Source: JAKACA01 sp963735115
Lineage (GTDB): Bacteria > Actinomycetota > Acidimicrobiia > Acidimicrobiales > Bog-793
Direction: 5' to 3'
Assembly: GCA_963735115.1 (NCBI GenBank)
Contig: CAVTJR010000001.1
Location: forward strand, 124,001 to 188,000
Length of the DNA: 64,000 nucleotides
Within the stretch, counting starts at the first letter, position 1. Each line of letters starts with the position of its first letter. The position numbers and the translations under genes were made by a program. A model generated the notes under the pieces. The model saw only the letters and a program-made list of their open reading frames with translations. It searched no databases and had not been told where the DNA came from. Shown piece by piece: positions 15,943 to 25,078 of this stretch.

Positions 15943-17343
15943 TCAGCCGACGGAACCGTCCATCTGCAACTCGATCAGCCGGCTCCACTCGACGGCGTAC
16001 TCCATCGGGAGCGTGCGGGTGACGGGTTCGATGAAGCCGTTCACGATCATGCCCATCGCCTGGTTCTCGGAGAGCCCCCGGCTCATGAGGTAGAAGAGCT
16101 GGTCGTCGCCGACTTTCGAGACGGTCGCCTCGTGTCCGATCTGTGCGTCACGCTCGGAAACCTCGATGTACGGCTTCGTCTCGGAGACGGACTGCTCGTC
16201 GAGGATGAGGGCGTCGCAGCGAACAAACGCCTTCGAGTGCCTGGCACCTTCGTCGACGTGCACCTTGCCTCTGTAGGTGGCGTTGCCGCCGTCCTTCGAG
16301 ATCGACTTGGACACGATCGTCGAGGTGGTCTCCGGGGCGCAGTGGAACATCTTCGCCCCGGTGTCCTGCTGCTGGCCGGCGCCGGCGTAGGCGACGGAGA
16401 GGACTTCGCCGGACGCCTTCGGGCCCATCAGGTAGACGGACGGGTACTTCATCGTCAGGCGTGAACCGATGTTGCCGTCGATCCACTCCACGTGTGCCTC
16501 GGCCTCGGCACGGGCGCGCTTAGTGACGAGGTTGTAGACGTTCGACGACCAGTTCTGGATCGTCGTGTAGGTGATGCGGCTGCCCGGGAGGGCGACCAGC
16601 TCGACGACGGCCGAGTGGAGCGAGTCGGTCGAGTAGACGGGCGCCGAGCACCCTTCGACGTAGTGCACTTGTGAGCCCTCGTCGGCGATGATGAGCGTCC
16701 GCTCGAACTGCCCCATGTTCTCGGCGTTGATTCGGAAGTACGCCTGCAGCGGCATATCGACCTTGACACCGGGCGGGACGTAGATGAACGACCCGCCCGA
16801 CCAGACGGCCGAGTTGAGGGCGGCGAACTTGTTGTCGTTCGGCGGGATGATCTTGCCGAACCACTCCCGCACGATGTCGGGGTACTCGCGAACGGCCGTG
16901 TCCATGTCGCTGAACAGGACACCGAGGCTCTCGAGGTCCTCCCGGTTGCGGTGGTAGACGACCTCGGACTCGTACTGGGCGGTGACGCCGGCGAGGTACT
17001 TACGCTCGGCCTCGGGGATTCCGAGCTTGTCCCAGGTCGACTTGACCGAATCCGGCAACTGGTCCCAGTTGCTGACCTGCTTGTCGATCGGCTTGATGTA
17101 GTAGTAGATGTCGTCGAAGTTGAGATCGGGCATCTTGCTGGCGAACCAGGGCACCATCGGCTTCTTGTAGAAACGGGCAAGCGCCCGCAGCCGGAACGTG
17201 AGCATCCATTCCGGCTCCTTCTTCATCGCCGACATCTCCCGGACGATCTCTTCGTTGAGACCCTTCTTCGGCTTGAAGATGTAGTCCTCTTCGTCGCTCC
17301 AGCCCAGCTGATAGCGATCGAGGTCGAGTTCAGTTGTGGACAT
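15943..17343 (-). CDS. sufB: Fe-S cluster assembly protein SufB
   Basis: SufB is the main scaffold subunit of the SufBC2D complex. The 466-residue length is typical, and the sequence is strongly conserved throughout (YYYIKPIDKQVSNWDQLP, GGSFIYVPPGVKVDMPLQAY, VYSTDSLHSAVVELVA). The C-terminal beta-helix has RHSKAFVRCDALILDE, which contains the Cys proposed as cluster ligand. Start ATG 17343 is preceded by GAGAGGTGA. It heads its transcription unit; no sufR or sufS is seen upstream, where a peptidase gene lies divergently. sufD and sufC are 1.7 kb downstream beyond an opposite-strand gene. Confidence 0.97.
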   Translation of the reverse strand: MSTTELDLDRYQLGWSDEEDYIFKPKKGLNEEIVREMSAMKKEPEWMLTFRLRALARFYKKPMVPWFASKMPDLNFDDIYYYIKPIDKQVSNWDQLPDSVKSTWDKLGIPEAERKYLAGVTAQYESEVVYHRNREDLESLGVLFSDMDTAVREYPDIVREWFGKIIPPNDNKFAALNSAVWSGGSFIYVPPGVKVDMPLQAYFRINAENMGQFERTLIIADEGSQVHYVEGCSAPVYSTDSLHSAVVELVALPGSRITYTTIQNWSSNVYNLVTKRARAEAEAHVEWIDGNIGSRLTMKYPSVYLMGPKASGEVLSVAYAGAGQQQDTGAKMFHCAPETTSTIVSKSISKDGGNATYRGKVHVDEGARHSKAFVRCDALILDEQSVSETKPYIEVSERDAQIGHEATVSKVGDDQLFYLMSRGLSENQAMGMIVNGFIEPVTRTLPMEYAVEWSRLIELQMDGSVG

Positions 17344-17518
17344 AGACCTTCACCTCTCGACGGTGGGTCGCGGAGTTTCCACTACGCAGATAGTAACAAC
17401 TCCGTCCCGGCCGCAGACTCCGGGCCGGAGGGGAGCGGCGCAGCGGGCGTCGTCGCACCTGGCCGCCTTCGGCATCGCAGGCTGCTGCAGCGCCTGGGCC
17501 GTGTGGGAAGCTGCTTTT

Positions 17519-19673
17519 GTGAGCGCCGGCACCGACTCCGCCCCCACCCCGCCCGCCCCCCGGCCAGACGCAGTCCTCGGGCCGCCCGTCGCCGAGCGAC
17601 GGCCCGTCGAGATCACCGCCCACGGGGACACGCGGATGGACGACTGGTTCTGGGTGCGCGACCGTGAGGACCCCGCCGTCATGGCGCTCCTCGAAGCGGA
17701 GAACGCCCACACGGCGGCCGCCACCGAGCACCTCGAGCCGCTCATCGACGACCTCTACGAGGCGATGCTCGCCAAGATCCAGCTGACCGATGTCAGCTAC
17801 CCCGCCCGGCGGGGGGAGTGGGCGTACTACACGAGGACGATCGAGGGCGAGGAGCACTCGGTCAGCTGCCGGCGGCCCGCATCGGCGCCGCTCCCGAGCC
17901 CGGACCCTCGCGAGCACGACGAGTACGAGGTCGTGTTGCTGAACGAGAACGAGATGGCGGAGGGTTTCGACTACTTTGCCGTCGAGTCGACGGCACTCAG
18001 TCTCGATCAGCGACTCCTCGCCTACGCCGTCGACACGAACGGAAGTGAGCGCATGGTCGTGCGCGTCCGCGACCTCGAACGGGGCGAGGACCTCGACGAC
18101 GTCATCGAAGACGCCTACTACGGGCTCGCCTTCGCTCGAGACGGGACGCTCTTCTACACCCGCCCGGACGACGCCATGAGGCCGCACCAGATTCTGGCGG
18201 CACGCCCTCGGAACGCATGCCGCCACCGACGTGCTCGTGTGGGAGGAGCCGGATGAGCACTTCTTCCTCGGCGTGGGAGAGACGAAGGACGGCGAGTACA
18301 TCGCCCTGCGGGCGGCCAGCAACGTCACGACCGAGCTGCGCCTCATCCCGACGGACAAGACCGACGCCGAGCCGGTCGTCGTCGAGCCCCGCCGGCACGG
18401 CGTCACGTACTCCATCGAGCACCACCGAGGCGAGCTCATCGTGCTTTCGAACGACGGGGCGGAGAACTTCGCGCTCTTCCGTACTCCGGTGGGCGAGCCC
18501 GGGCGTGAGAGCTGGCAGGTCCTCCTGCCGCATCGCCCAGACGTCAGGCTCGAGGCCATCGACGTGGTCGATAGCTACGTTCTCGTGGAAGAGCGCGGCC
18601 ACGCCACGACGTCGATTCGCATCGTCCCACTTCAGTCGCCGCCGACGGAGGCGGCCGGAGGCCTGCCGGGTCGGCTGATCGCGGCACCGGAGGCGGGCGC
18701 CGTCTTCCTCGGAAGCAACCTCGACTTCCAGTCCACCGAGGTGCGTTTCGAAACGACGTCGCTCATCATGCCGGTCACACTGCACGCCTTCGACCTGGCA
18801 ACGGGCACGACGGGGGTTCTCCGCCGGCAGCCGGCACCGGGCTACGACCCTGACCGCTACCTGACCTCCCGCCGGTGGGCGACCTCCACCGACGGCACGA
18901 CGGTACCGATCACCCTCGCCTGGGCACGTGATCGGCCAGACGGACCGGGACCATGCCTGCTCTACGGCTACGGCTCGTACGAGATCAGCAGCGATCCGAC
19001 CTTCCGCAACGAGCGCCCGATCCACCCCCTCCTCGACCGGGGCGTCGTCTACGCCATCGCGCACGTGCGTGGCGGCGGCGAGCTCGGCCGACGCTGGTAC
19101 CTGGACGGCAAGCTGGCCAACAAGCCGCACACCTTCGAGGACTTCGTCGCCGTGGCGCGCTACCTCGTGGACGAGGGCTGGAGCACACCCTCGCAGCTGG
19201 CGGCGCTCGGTGGCAGCGCCGGGGGGCTCCTCATGGGTGCCTCGAGCAACCTGGCGCCCGATCTGTTCGCCGGCGTCGTGGCCGAGGTGCCCTTCGTCGA
19301 CTGCTTGACGACCATGCTCGACGCCAGCCTGCCGCTCACGGTGATCGAGCAGGAGGAATGGGGCGACCCTGTCGCCAACGAGGCGGACTACTGGCTGATC
19401 AAGTCGTACGCGCCCTACGACAACATACGTGCGGAGCCGTACCCGAGGATGCTCGTCACGAGCGGGCTCAACGACCCCCGGGTCGGCTACTTCGAGCCGA
19501 CGAAGTGGGTGCAGAAGCTGCGCACCGCCCACCTTGACAACGCCGGGGCAGGCCGGGTGCTCCTGCGGATGGATCTGTCCGCCGGCCACGCCGGACCGTC
19601 CGGTCGCTACCAACTCTGGCGAAAGCGCGCCTTCCTGCTGGCCTTCGTCCTCGATTGCGTCGGCCGGGCGTGA
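17519..19673 (+). pseudogene. Oligopeptidase B / prolyl oligopeptidase (S9), broken by a +1 frameshift
   Basis: The gene encodes a serine peptidase of family S9 that cleaves short peptides in the cytosol. The first part, GTG 17519 to about 18192, gives the N-terminus and the start of the beta-propeller. The second part continues in another frame from about 18195 to 19673 and carries the catalytic triad: Ser in LGGSAGGLLMG, Asp in SGLNDPRVGYFEP, His in SAGHAGPSGRY. At 18191-18197 the sequence ATTCTGG has one base more than needed; removing one T restores DAMRPHQIWRHALGTHAATD. The second open frame alone could start at GTG 18231. Both halves look intact otherwise, so this is a recent mutation or a sequence error. 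Joined length is about 717 residues, normal for the family. Confidence 0.9.
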
Positions 19674-19692
19674 AGGCTCCCGGCCACCTCCC

Positions 19693-20736
19693 CTACCCGG
19701 AGGCGAACACCAGGTTGTAGGTCGTCACGCCCTTCGGGATTTGCACGGGCACTCCGTTGAGCGTGACAGACGACAAGTACTCCGGTGCGCCGAGCACGAC
19801 CGCGATTGGGCCGAAACCCTTGTAGGAGGCGCTGTTGCCGGCCGGCACGGTCTCGGCCCAGCGGTAGCTGCCACTCCCGAGCATTGTTTCGATGCCGACC
19901 CAGCAGGCGCTGCTCGAGGTGGCGAAGGCGAGGGTGTAGTGCCCGGGCGGGATGTTGAACGTGGCGTCGTCGCCGGAACGAGAGACCGGCTTGACGAGCG
20001 CTGGCGGTGTCGTCGTCGTCGTGACGCCAGTCGTCGTGGTGGAGGCTCCTGGGCTCGTGTGCTGGTGGTGGGTGTTCTTCGACGATGACTTCGTCGTCCG
20101 CCCTCCCCCCGTCACGGCCAGCAGCACGGCCGCCGTGACGATGGCGAGCACGGCGACGACGGCCACGGCGCCGACGGTGACCCTCCGCAGGGGGCTTTGG
20201 CGTCGGTACTCGCTGGGTGAGATGGATGGCCGGAAGCGGTCGGCGAAGGGCGGGGGTGCGACCCCGGCGACAGCTCGCTCGGCGGGTTCGCGAAGCGAGC
20301 GGCCGGCTGCACCGGCCCACTCCTCGCTGCGGTCCTCGAAGCTCAGATCGCCGGCGGGGAGCGGAATCGACACGACGGGACGACGCCCTGGAGGTCCACT
20401 CGGCCGGCGCCCGGCCGGAGCCCTTCCTCCGGCCTCGGGTTCGCTCGTCGGCTGCGTGGCGTCACCGGCCGGCCGATCGCTCGGCGCAACTCCGCCCACT
20501 CCAACGCGGCTGCCGGCAGGCACGTCCGTGCGCACGTGGGTGCCGCCGACCGCCTCTCGGGGCAGGACGCGGACACTGGCCGAAGGCCCGGAGCGCTTGG
20601 CCACATCGCCGAGCGCCGCCAGCCCATGGCCGTAGCTCTCCATCGAGCGGCGCTCGGAGCGACCTGAGTGAACCTTGGCCCAGACGATGCCGGCGATCAC
20701 GACCACGACGACTCCGGCGAGAATGAAGGGGGTCAC
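19693..20736 (-). CDS. Membrane protein with C-terminal RodZ-like (DUF4115-type) domain
   Basis: A 347-residue protein with a hydrophobic segment at the N-terminus (residues 3-20, FILAGVVVVVIAGIVW), a long Pro/Arg/Ser-rich middle, a second membrane segment near residue 190 (VAVVAVLAIVTAAVLLAV), a Ser/Thr linker and a compact C-terminal domain of about 95 residues. That domain (CWVGIETMLGSG, then GFGPIAVVLGAPEYLSSVTLNGVPV) resembles the extracellular DUF4115 domain seen at the end of RodZ proteins. A helix-turn-helix, as in true RodZ, is absent. Function unknown; a cell-envelope role is only a guess. It is convergent with the peptidase gene. Confidence 0.72.
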   Translation of the reverse strand: MTPFILAGVVVVVIAGIVWAKVHSGRSERRSMESYGHGLAALGDVAKRSGPSASVRVLPREAVGGTHVRTDVPAGSRVGVGGVAPSDRPAGDATQPTSEPEAGGRAPAGRRPSGPPGRRPVVSIPLPAGDLSFEDRSEEWAGAAGRSLREPAERAVAGVAPPPFADRFRPSISPSEYRRQSPLRRVTVGAVAVVAVLAIVTAAVLLAVTGGGRTTKSSSKNTHHQHTSPGASTTTTGVTTTTTPPALVKPVSRSGDDATFNIPPGHYTLAFATSSSACWVGIETMLGSGSYRWAETVPAGNSASYKGFGPIAVVLGAPEYLSSVTLNGVPVQIPKGVTTYNLVFASG

Positions 20737-20833
20737 GCTGGTGTCACCCTTGCAGGCCCAAGCGCGGACGCTGACGATCCACGCCTCTATTCAAGCCGGT
20801 ATCCGTGGAGTTTCAAGCCCGCCCCGACCGGTC

Positions 20834-21814
20834 CTATGTGGGGACGGCGATGGCGGGGCGGGGCGGGGGAGGGCTACCCGCCTCGAGCTCGATCCGCATG
20901 TCCTCAGCGGCCATCACGACCTCGAAGGCGCCTCCCGCCCGCTCGGAGGCCTCCTGGGCAAGCCGGTCGAGCGCTTCGTCGCCGTGAGTCGGATCGTGGT
21001 GGAAGAGTGCAAGCCGCCGCACTCCCGCCTGCCCGGCCACCTCGAGGGCATAGGCGACCGTGCTGTGGCCCCAGTGCGCCTTCACGGCGAACTCGGCGTC
21101 GGTGTACTGAGCATCGTGGACAAGCAGGTCGACACCGCGGCACAGCTCGAGGGCGGCCTCGGACACCTTCGGGAGCACGAGCCCGTCGCGTGACGGTGCC
21201 TGGTGGTCGCCGAGGTAAGCGACGGAAACACCGCCGACCTCGATCCGGTATCCGAGCGTGCGCCCGACGTGGGGCACCTCCCGCGCCTTCACGATGGCGT
21301 TGCCCACCCGTGTCTCGCTGCCGTCGGCCAACTCGAAGAAGCCCAACTCCGCTGGCAACTCGCCCACTCCGACCGGAAAGTAAGGCGGCTGCAAGAACGC
21401 CGCGAACGCCTCGGAGAGGGAGCCGTCCTGCATCGGTCCGTAGATGTCGAGATGTACATCGCTCTGGAGGGCCGGGCCGAAGAAGGGGAGGCCCTGAACG
21501 TGGTCGAAGTGGAGGTGAGTGACGAAGGCGCTCAGGCGCAGGCGAACGTCTCCGTGGGCGACCGGCTCGAGCGGCGGCTCGTGAGCCTCACGAGGCGGTG
21601 TTCCCGGGCTGAGCGTCTCGCCCGGGAAGAACCGTTCGAGGAGCGCCTGCCCGAGACGTCGGCATCCGGTTCCGAGATCGAACAGCACGGGCGGCGAGCC
21701 TTCGCCGGCATCGACGGTGACACACGCAGTCGAACCGCCGTAGCGCGAGAGGGCAGGGTCCGAGCACGGGCATGAGCCCCGCACGCCATGGAAAGCCACC
21801 GACGGCACTGTCAC
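20834..21814 (-). CDS. MBL-fold metallo-hydrolase
   Basis: A zinc hydrolase of the metallo-beta-lactamase superfamily, type beginning FHGVRGSCPCS. Metal ligands are visible in THLHFDH (HxHxDH), in EVPHVGR, in YLGDHQA and in LFHHDPTH. The layout is like the phosphodiesterase or PhnP-type branch, so the substrate may be a phosphodiester; this is not proved. I prefer GTG 21814 (326 residues), which follows GGAG and lies directly before the conserved core; ATG 21895 would add 27 non-conserved residues and lacks a ribosome binding site. It is divergent from the secreted protein gene at 21951. Confidence 0.87.
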   Translation of the reverse strand: MTVPSVAFHGVRGSCPCSDPALSRYGGSTACVTVDAGEGSPPVLFDLGTGCRRLGQALLERFFPGETLSPGTPPREAHEPPLEPVAHGDVRLRLSAFVTHLHFDHVQGLPFFGPALQSDVHLDIYGPMQDGSLSEAFAAFLQPPYFPVGVGELPAELGFFELADGSETRVGNAIVKAREVPHVGRTLGYRIEVGGVSVAYLGDHQAPSRDGLVLPKVSEAALELCRGVDLLVHDAQYTDAEFAVKAHWGHSTVAYALEVAGQAGVRRLALFHHDPTHGDEALDRLAQEASERAGGAFEVVMAAEDMRIELEAGSPPPPRPAIAVPT

Positions 21815-21950
21815 GCCCGCTCCAACTCTGTCGACAACCAAACGCCCGCCCGTGGAGACTACTGGCTCTGCCCTTTCGCCCGTGAAGGCCGACATGAGAG
21901 GATCGCGCTCGGCGCGCAGCGGGCGCGCCTAGGGAGGGAGCCGCAGCCCA

Positions 21951-23012
21951 ATGTCCCGACACGGTCTGCTCCGTGAAATCGCTCGCGCGGCCGGCATCGG
22001 CACGCTCGCAGCATCGGTTTTCGTCGTGGTCGGCCCGGTCGCTGTCGGATCAGCTCGTCCGACGGCCTCGGCGACCACGTCGAGAGCGGCCGCGCCGGCG
22101 ACCGCGGCCACCGTCACATTCGACGACATCGCGACCCCGGTCCGGACGACGAACGGGGTCCGCTGGGACCTCGTAGTGAGTTGGACGGAGAACGAAGGAA
22201 TCAACGCCACCCTGAACGTCGGTCTGCAACGAACCGTCGGCAAGACATACGAGCTCCACAACTGGAGCTTTCCCACCACGGTCTCAACGCTGAACTTCAC
22301 CGGGGGGAGCAGCGGCACGCTGGACTCCGGCACACAGGCCAGCCCTGTCGCCTCAATCGATCTCAACTTCAAGACCACGTCAAAGGTGCCGCAGAAGTGC
22401 GCCAGTGGGAGCGAGATCACCTACAACGGCACCGTGAGCGGCAAGGTGTTGCTCGTCACGGGGTTGAAGGGCGGCGGCACCGTCGGAGGTACGTCACTGC
22501 ACTTCAGGTTGACGACGCCGCGGATCCTGGAGGACTTCGCTTGCATTCCGCCTGTCAACCAATGCGTCGGTGAGGTCGTCTTCACGGCGGGGAGCTTGAA
22601 GCCCGGCTCCGTGTTGATCGCCGGCGGACAGGAAACCGTCTTCGACAAGACGTTTGATTACGTGGGCCTGTCACGCACAACGTCGCTCAAGGCTCCGAAG
22701 GGCGCCAACCGAACGGACGTCGCCTTGCTGGAAGGCCGGAGCGCGTCCTACGACGCCGCTACGAAGGTGCTCTCGGTGACGACCGCCTCGTCAGGTCTCG
22801 TCACCGGATCGGCCACCCTGAGCGGGGGCAAGGTAACGACGCTTTCGTCTGCATGTACGTACAAGGGCCAGCACTACACCACCACTACGAACTTCGACGA
22901 GACGGCCACATACGAAGGGTCGATCAAGGCCAAGACGTTGCTGGCGGGAACGCTGCGCGCGCCCACCTCTGGCGCAGGCCGCTACGAGGTCGAGACCGCG
23001 ACGAAGCTTTGA
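21951..23012 (+). CDS. Secreted protein of unknown function
   Basis: A 353-residue protein with a signal peptide (basic start, hydrophobic stretch AAGIGTLAASVFVVVGPVAV at residues 13-32). The mature part is rich in Thr, Ser and Gly and looks all-beta, with scattered Cys (QKCASG, FACIPPVNQC, SACTYKG) that could form disulfides outside the cell. I recognise no domain. GGGAGGGAG lies upstream of the ATG. Its stop overlaps the TTG start of the following alpha/beta hydrolase by 4 bases (TTGA), so the two are probably one transcript. Confidence 0.72.
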   Translation: MSRHGLLREIARAAGIGTLAASVFVVVGPVAVGSARPTASATTSRAAAPATAATVTFDDIATPVRTTNGVRWDLVVSWTENEGINATLNVGLQRTVGKTYELHNWSFPTTVSTLNFTGGSSGTLDSGTQASPVASIDLNFKTTSKVPQKCASGSEITYNGTVSGKVLLVTGLKGGGTVGGTSLHFRLTTPRILEDFACIPPVNQCVGEVVFTAGSLKPGSVLIAGGQETVFDKTFDYVGLSRTTSLKAPKGANRTDVALLEGRSASYDAATKVLSVTTASSGLVTGSATLSGGKVTTLSSACTYKGQHYTTTTNFDETATYEGSIKAKTLLAGTLRAPTSGAGRYEVETATKL

Positions 23013-23896
23013 CGACCGGAGAAGCTCGCCACGGTGAGGTCGAGGCCAACGGGGTCGCGTTCGCCCTGCACGAAGCCGGCCCGCAGGGCGGACCATTGGC
23101 GTTGTGCCTACATGGTTTTCCTGACACGGCTTGGACGTGGCGGCACCTGCTGCCCGAGCTCGGCGCCGCCGGCTTCCATGCCGTCGCCCCGTTCATCCGC
23201 GGGTACGCCCCGACGTCTCTCGCCCCCAACGACCGTTACCCGATGGGGTCCCTTGTGGCCGACGTGCTGGCGCTGCACGAGGCGTTAGAGGGCGCCGGTG
23301 ACGCCGTACTGATCGGGCACGACTGGGGAGCGCCGGCCGTTTACGGTGCAGCCGCCTTCGAGCCGTCGCGGTTCCGCAAGGTCGTCGGTGGCGGAGTGCC
23401 TCCGACGCTGTCATTCCTGCAGGCGCTCTTCACCTACGACCAGTTGAAGCGGAGCTTTTACATCTTCTTCTTTCAGACGCCGCTCGCCGATGGTGTCCTG
23501 GCGGCCGATGACCTCGCCTTCGTGGAGCGTCTCTGGGCGGACTGGTCACCCGGCTACGACGGCTCTTTCGACCTCGAAAAGGTGAAGGAATCACTAGGGC
23601 CACCCGAGCGCATGCGTGCGGCCCTCGCCTATTACCGCGCCATGTTCGACCCGTCACAGGAGATCCCCGGGCTGGAGGCTCAGCAGGCAGCCGCCTTGCA
23701 GCCCGTGCCGCAGCCCACCCTCTACTACCACGGCCTCGAGGACGGCTGTCTCGGTCGGGAGGCGATCACCCCTGCGGTGCTGGACTACCTCGGCCCCGGC
23801 TCACGGTTGCTCATGGTGGAGAACGCCGGCCATTTCGCCCATCTCGAGCGGCCTGAAGTCGTGAACCCCACGATCGTCGAGTGGCTGATGTCCTGA
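23009..23896 (+). CDS. Alpha/beta hydrolase, epoxide hydrolase-like
   Basis: A 295-residue alpha/beta hydrolase. CLHGFPDTAWTWRHLLPE is the oxyanion region. The nucleophile elbow reads GHDWGAPAVYG with Asp as nucleophile, as in epoxide hydrolases and haloalkane dehalogenases rather than Ser esterases. The catalytic His is in NAGHFAHLERPE. The helical cap lies between about residues 125 and 215. The start is TTG 23009, coupled to the preceding stop by a TTGA overlap; no better start is available. The true substrate cannot be read from the sequence. Confidence 0.85.
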   Translation: MTTGEARHGEVEANGVAFALHEAGPQGGPLALCLHGFPDTAWTWRHLLPELGAAGFHAVAPFIRGYAPTSLAPNDRYPMGSLVADVLALHEALEGAGDAVLIGHDWGAPAVYGAAAFEPSRFRKVVGGGVPPTLSFLQALFTYDQLKRSFYIFFFQTPLADGVLAADDLAFVERLWADWSPGYDGSFDLEKVKESLGPPERMRAALAYYRAMFDPSQEIPGLEAQQAAALQPVPQPTLYYHGLEDGCLGREAITPAVLDYLGPGSRLLMVENAGHFAHLERPEVVNPTIVEWLMS

Positions 23897-23901
23897 TCGG
23901 T

Positions 23902-23979
23902 GCGGGCATGCGCACCGGTGCCGGCTTACTCATCGCTGCCGGCACCCTCATGGGCGCGGGCATGCGCAGCGGCGCCGGC
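23902..23979. repeat. 24-bp imperfect direct repeat with internal hairpin
   Basis: Two 24-base copies (23902-23925 and 23956-23979, two mismatches) lie between the convergent hydrolase and mutY genes. GTGCCGGC at 23918-23925 and GCCGGCAC at 23938-23945 form an 8-bp stem with a 12-base loop, possibly a transcription-end hairpin although no T run follows. The plus strand also has a 47-codon open frame here with a Gly-rich repeat. Confidence 0.45.
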
Positions 23980-23989
23980 ATCCGGGACG

Positions 23990-25078
23990 TCATGGAAGCG
24001 AGTACGAACCGTCATCGAGCCTGAGCAGGCCGTCGGTGACGAGAGTGGCGGCTACGCGGGTAGCACGGGCGGGATCTTCCGGCCACCCGGCGGCGTCGGC
24101 AAGGTCGCCGTTGCTGACCGGACCGGCGGCGGCCACGCGTAGCAGCCGACCCCTTCCTTGCCGGTCCGACCCCTCGAACGGCGCTTGTGGCTTCGACACC
24201 CGGGCGGAGCCTCGGGCGGGGTCAGGGGGCAACTCGCCGGTCGCCGCTGAGACTGCTCGTGCCCAGCGGCAATCGGGCTGGAGCGGGCACTCGGGGCAAC
24301 GTGGTACGGCCGGCCGGCACAGCGTCGCTCCGAGGTCCATAAAGGCGAGGGCGGCGAGACCGGCGCCGGGCAGCGGTCGGACAGCGGGGCCGCCCACTTC
24401 CTGTCCCTTCGTCGCCCGTCCCTTCGTCGCCCGTCCCTTCGCCGCCTGCCCGTCCGTCGCCTGCCCGTCCAACGCCTGCGGGTCCGTCGCCTGGCCGTCC
24501 GTCCCCTGCCCGCCGGCCGCCTGCCCGTCCAACGCCAGGTCGCCACCGGCCAGCACGCCGTCACCGACGGCTTGTGCCTGCGGTTCTAAGAGCCTCCGCC
24601 CGACTGCGCGGGCGAGGACCCTCCCGATATTGGTGTCGACGGGCATCGTCGGCTGGTCGAATGCGAAAGCCAGCACCGCCCGAGCGATGTAGCGACCGAC
24701 CCCCGGCAACGCCAGCAAGGAGGCGAGATCTGACGGCACCTCTCCGTTGTGGTCGGCGACGATGGCGCCGGCGCTCCGGTGCAAACCGGCTGCCCGCCTG
24801 GGGTAGCCGAGGCCCTGCCAGGTTTGCAGGACCTCGCCGAGCGGAGCCCTCGCCAGGATGGAGGGAGTGGCGAAACGCGCCATGAACTGCGGATACCGCT
24901 CGGCCACGCGACTGGCCTGTGTCTGGGCGAGCATCGTCTCGGACACGAGCACGCCCCAGGGCGCTGCTGGCGGCGAGCGCCAGGGGAGGCGGTCCCGCTC
25001 GCGTCGGACGTCCGATGGCAGCCACCAGGCGAGCACCCGGTCCACAGGCGTCCGGGCGCGGGCGACCGTCAGTCCCAA
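23990..25078 (-). CDS. mutY: A/G-specific adenine glycosylase MutY with internal repeat insertion
   Basis: MutY removes adenine mispaired with 8-oxoguanine. The HhH-GPD core is clear: LPWR near the N-terminus, catalytic Glu in LVSETMLAQTQ, the hairpin LPGVGRYIARAV, catalytic Asp in PVDTNIGRVLAR, and a 4Fe-4S loop C-x6-C-x2-C-x5-C (CRPAVPRCPECPLQPDC). Between the Asp helix and the MDLGATLC segment, about 70 residues of Gly/Gln/Asp/Ala/Lys pentapeptide repeats are inserted. The C-terminus is a short winged-type region rather than a NUDIX-like domain. I chose TTG 25078 (362 residues), preceded by GGGGA; GTG 25045 is a good alternative. The 5' end overlaps the MaoC gene by 10 bases. Confidence 0.88.
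   Translation of the reverse strand: MGLTVARARTPVDRVLAWWLPSDVRRERDRLPWRSPPAAPWGVLVSETMLAQTQASRVAERYPQFMARFATPSILARAPLGEVLQTWQGLGYPRRAAGLHRSAGAIVADHNGEVPSDLASLLALPGVGRYIARAVLAFAFDQPTMPVDTNIGRVLARAVGRRLLEPQAQAVGDGVLAGGDLALDGQAAGGQGTDGQATDPQALDGQATDGQAAKGRATKGRATKGQEVGGPAVRPLPGAGLAALAFMDLGATLCRPAVPRCPECPLQPDCRWARAVSAATGELPPDPARGSARVSKPQAPFEGSDRQGRGRLLRVAAAGPVSNGDLADAAGWPEDPARATRVAATLVTDGLLRLDDGSYSLP
24403..24537 (-). repeat. 15-bp tandem repeat inside mutY (about nine copies)
   Basis: On the plus strand the units read like GTCCCTTCGTCGCCC and GCCCGTCCGTCGCCT, period exactly 15. On the coding strand they give five-residue units such as TDGQA, LDGQA, AKGRA and TKGRA. The period is a multiple of three, so copy-number change keeps the frame. 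The two copies nearest 24403 are identical, which indicates recent duplication. Confidence 0.85.

Noticed and set aside
23811..23993. Minus-strand frame with RMPAP repeats
   Set aside because: The repeat peptide is a product of the DNA direct repeat and overlaps the conserved end of the hydrolase gene.
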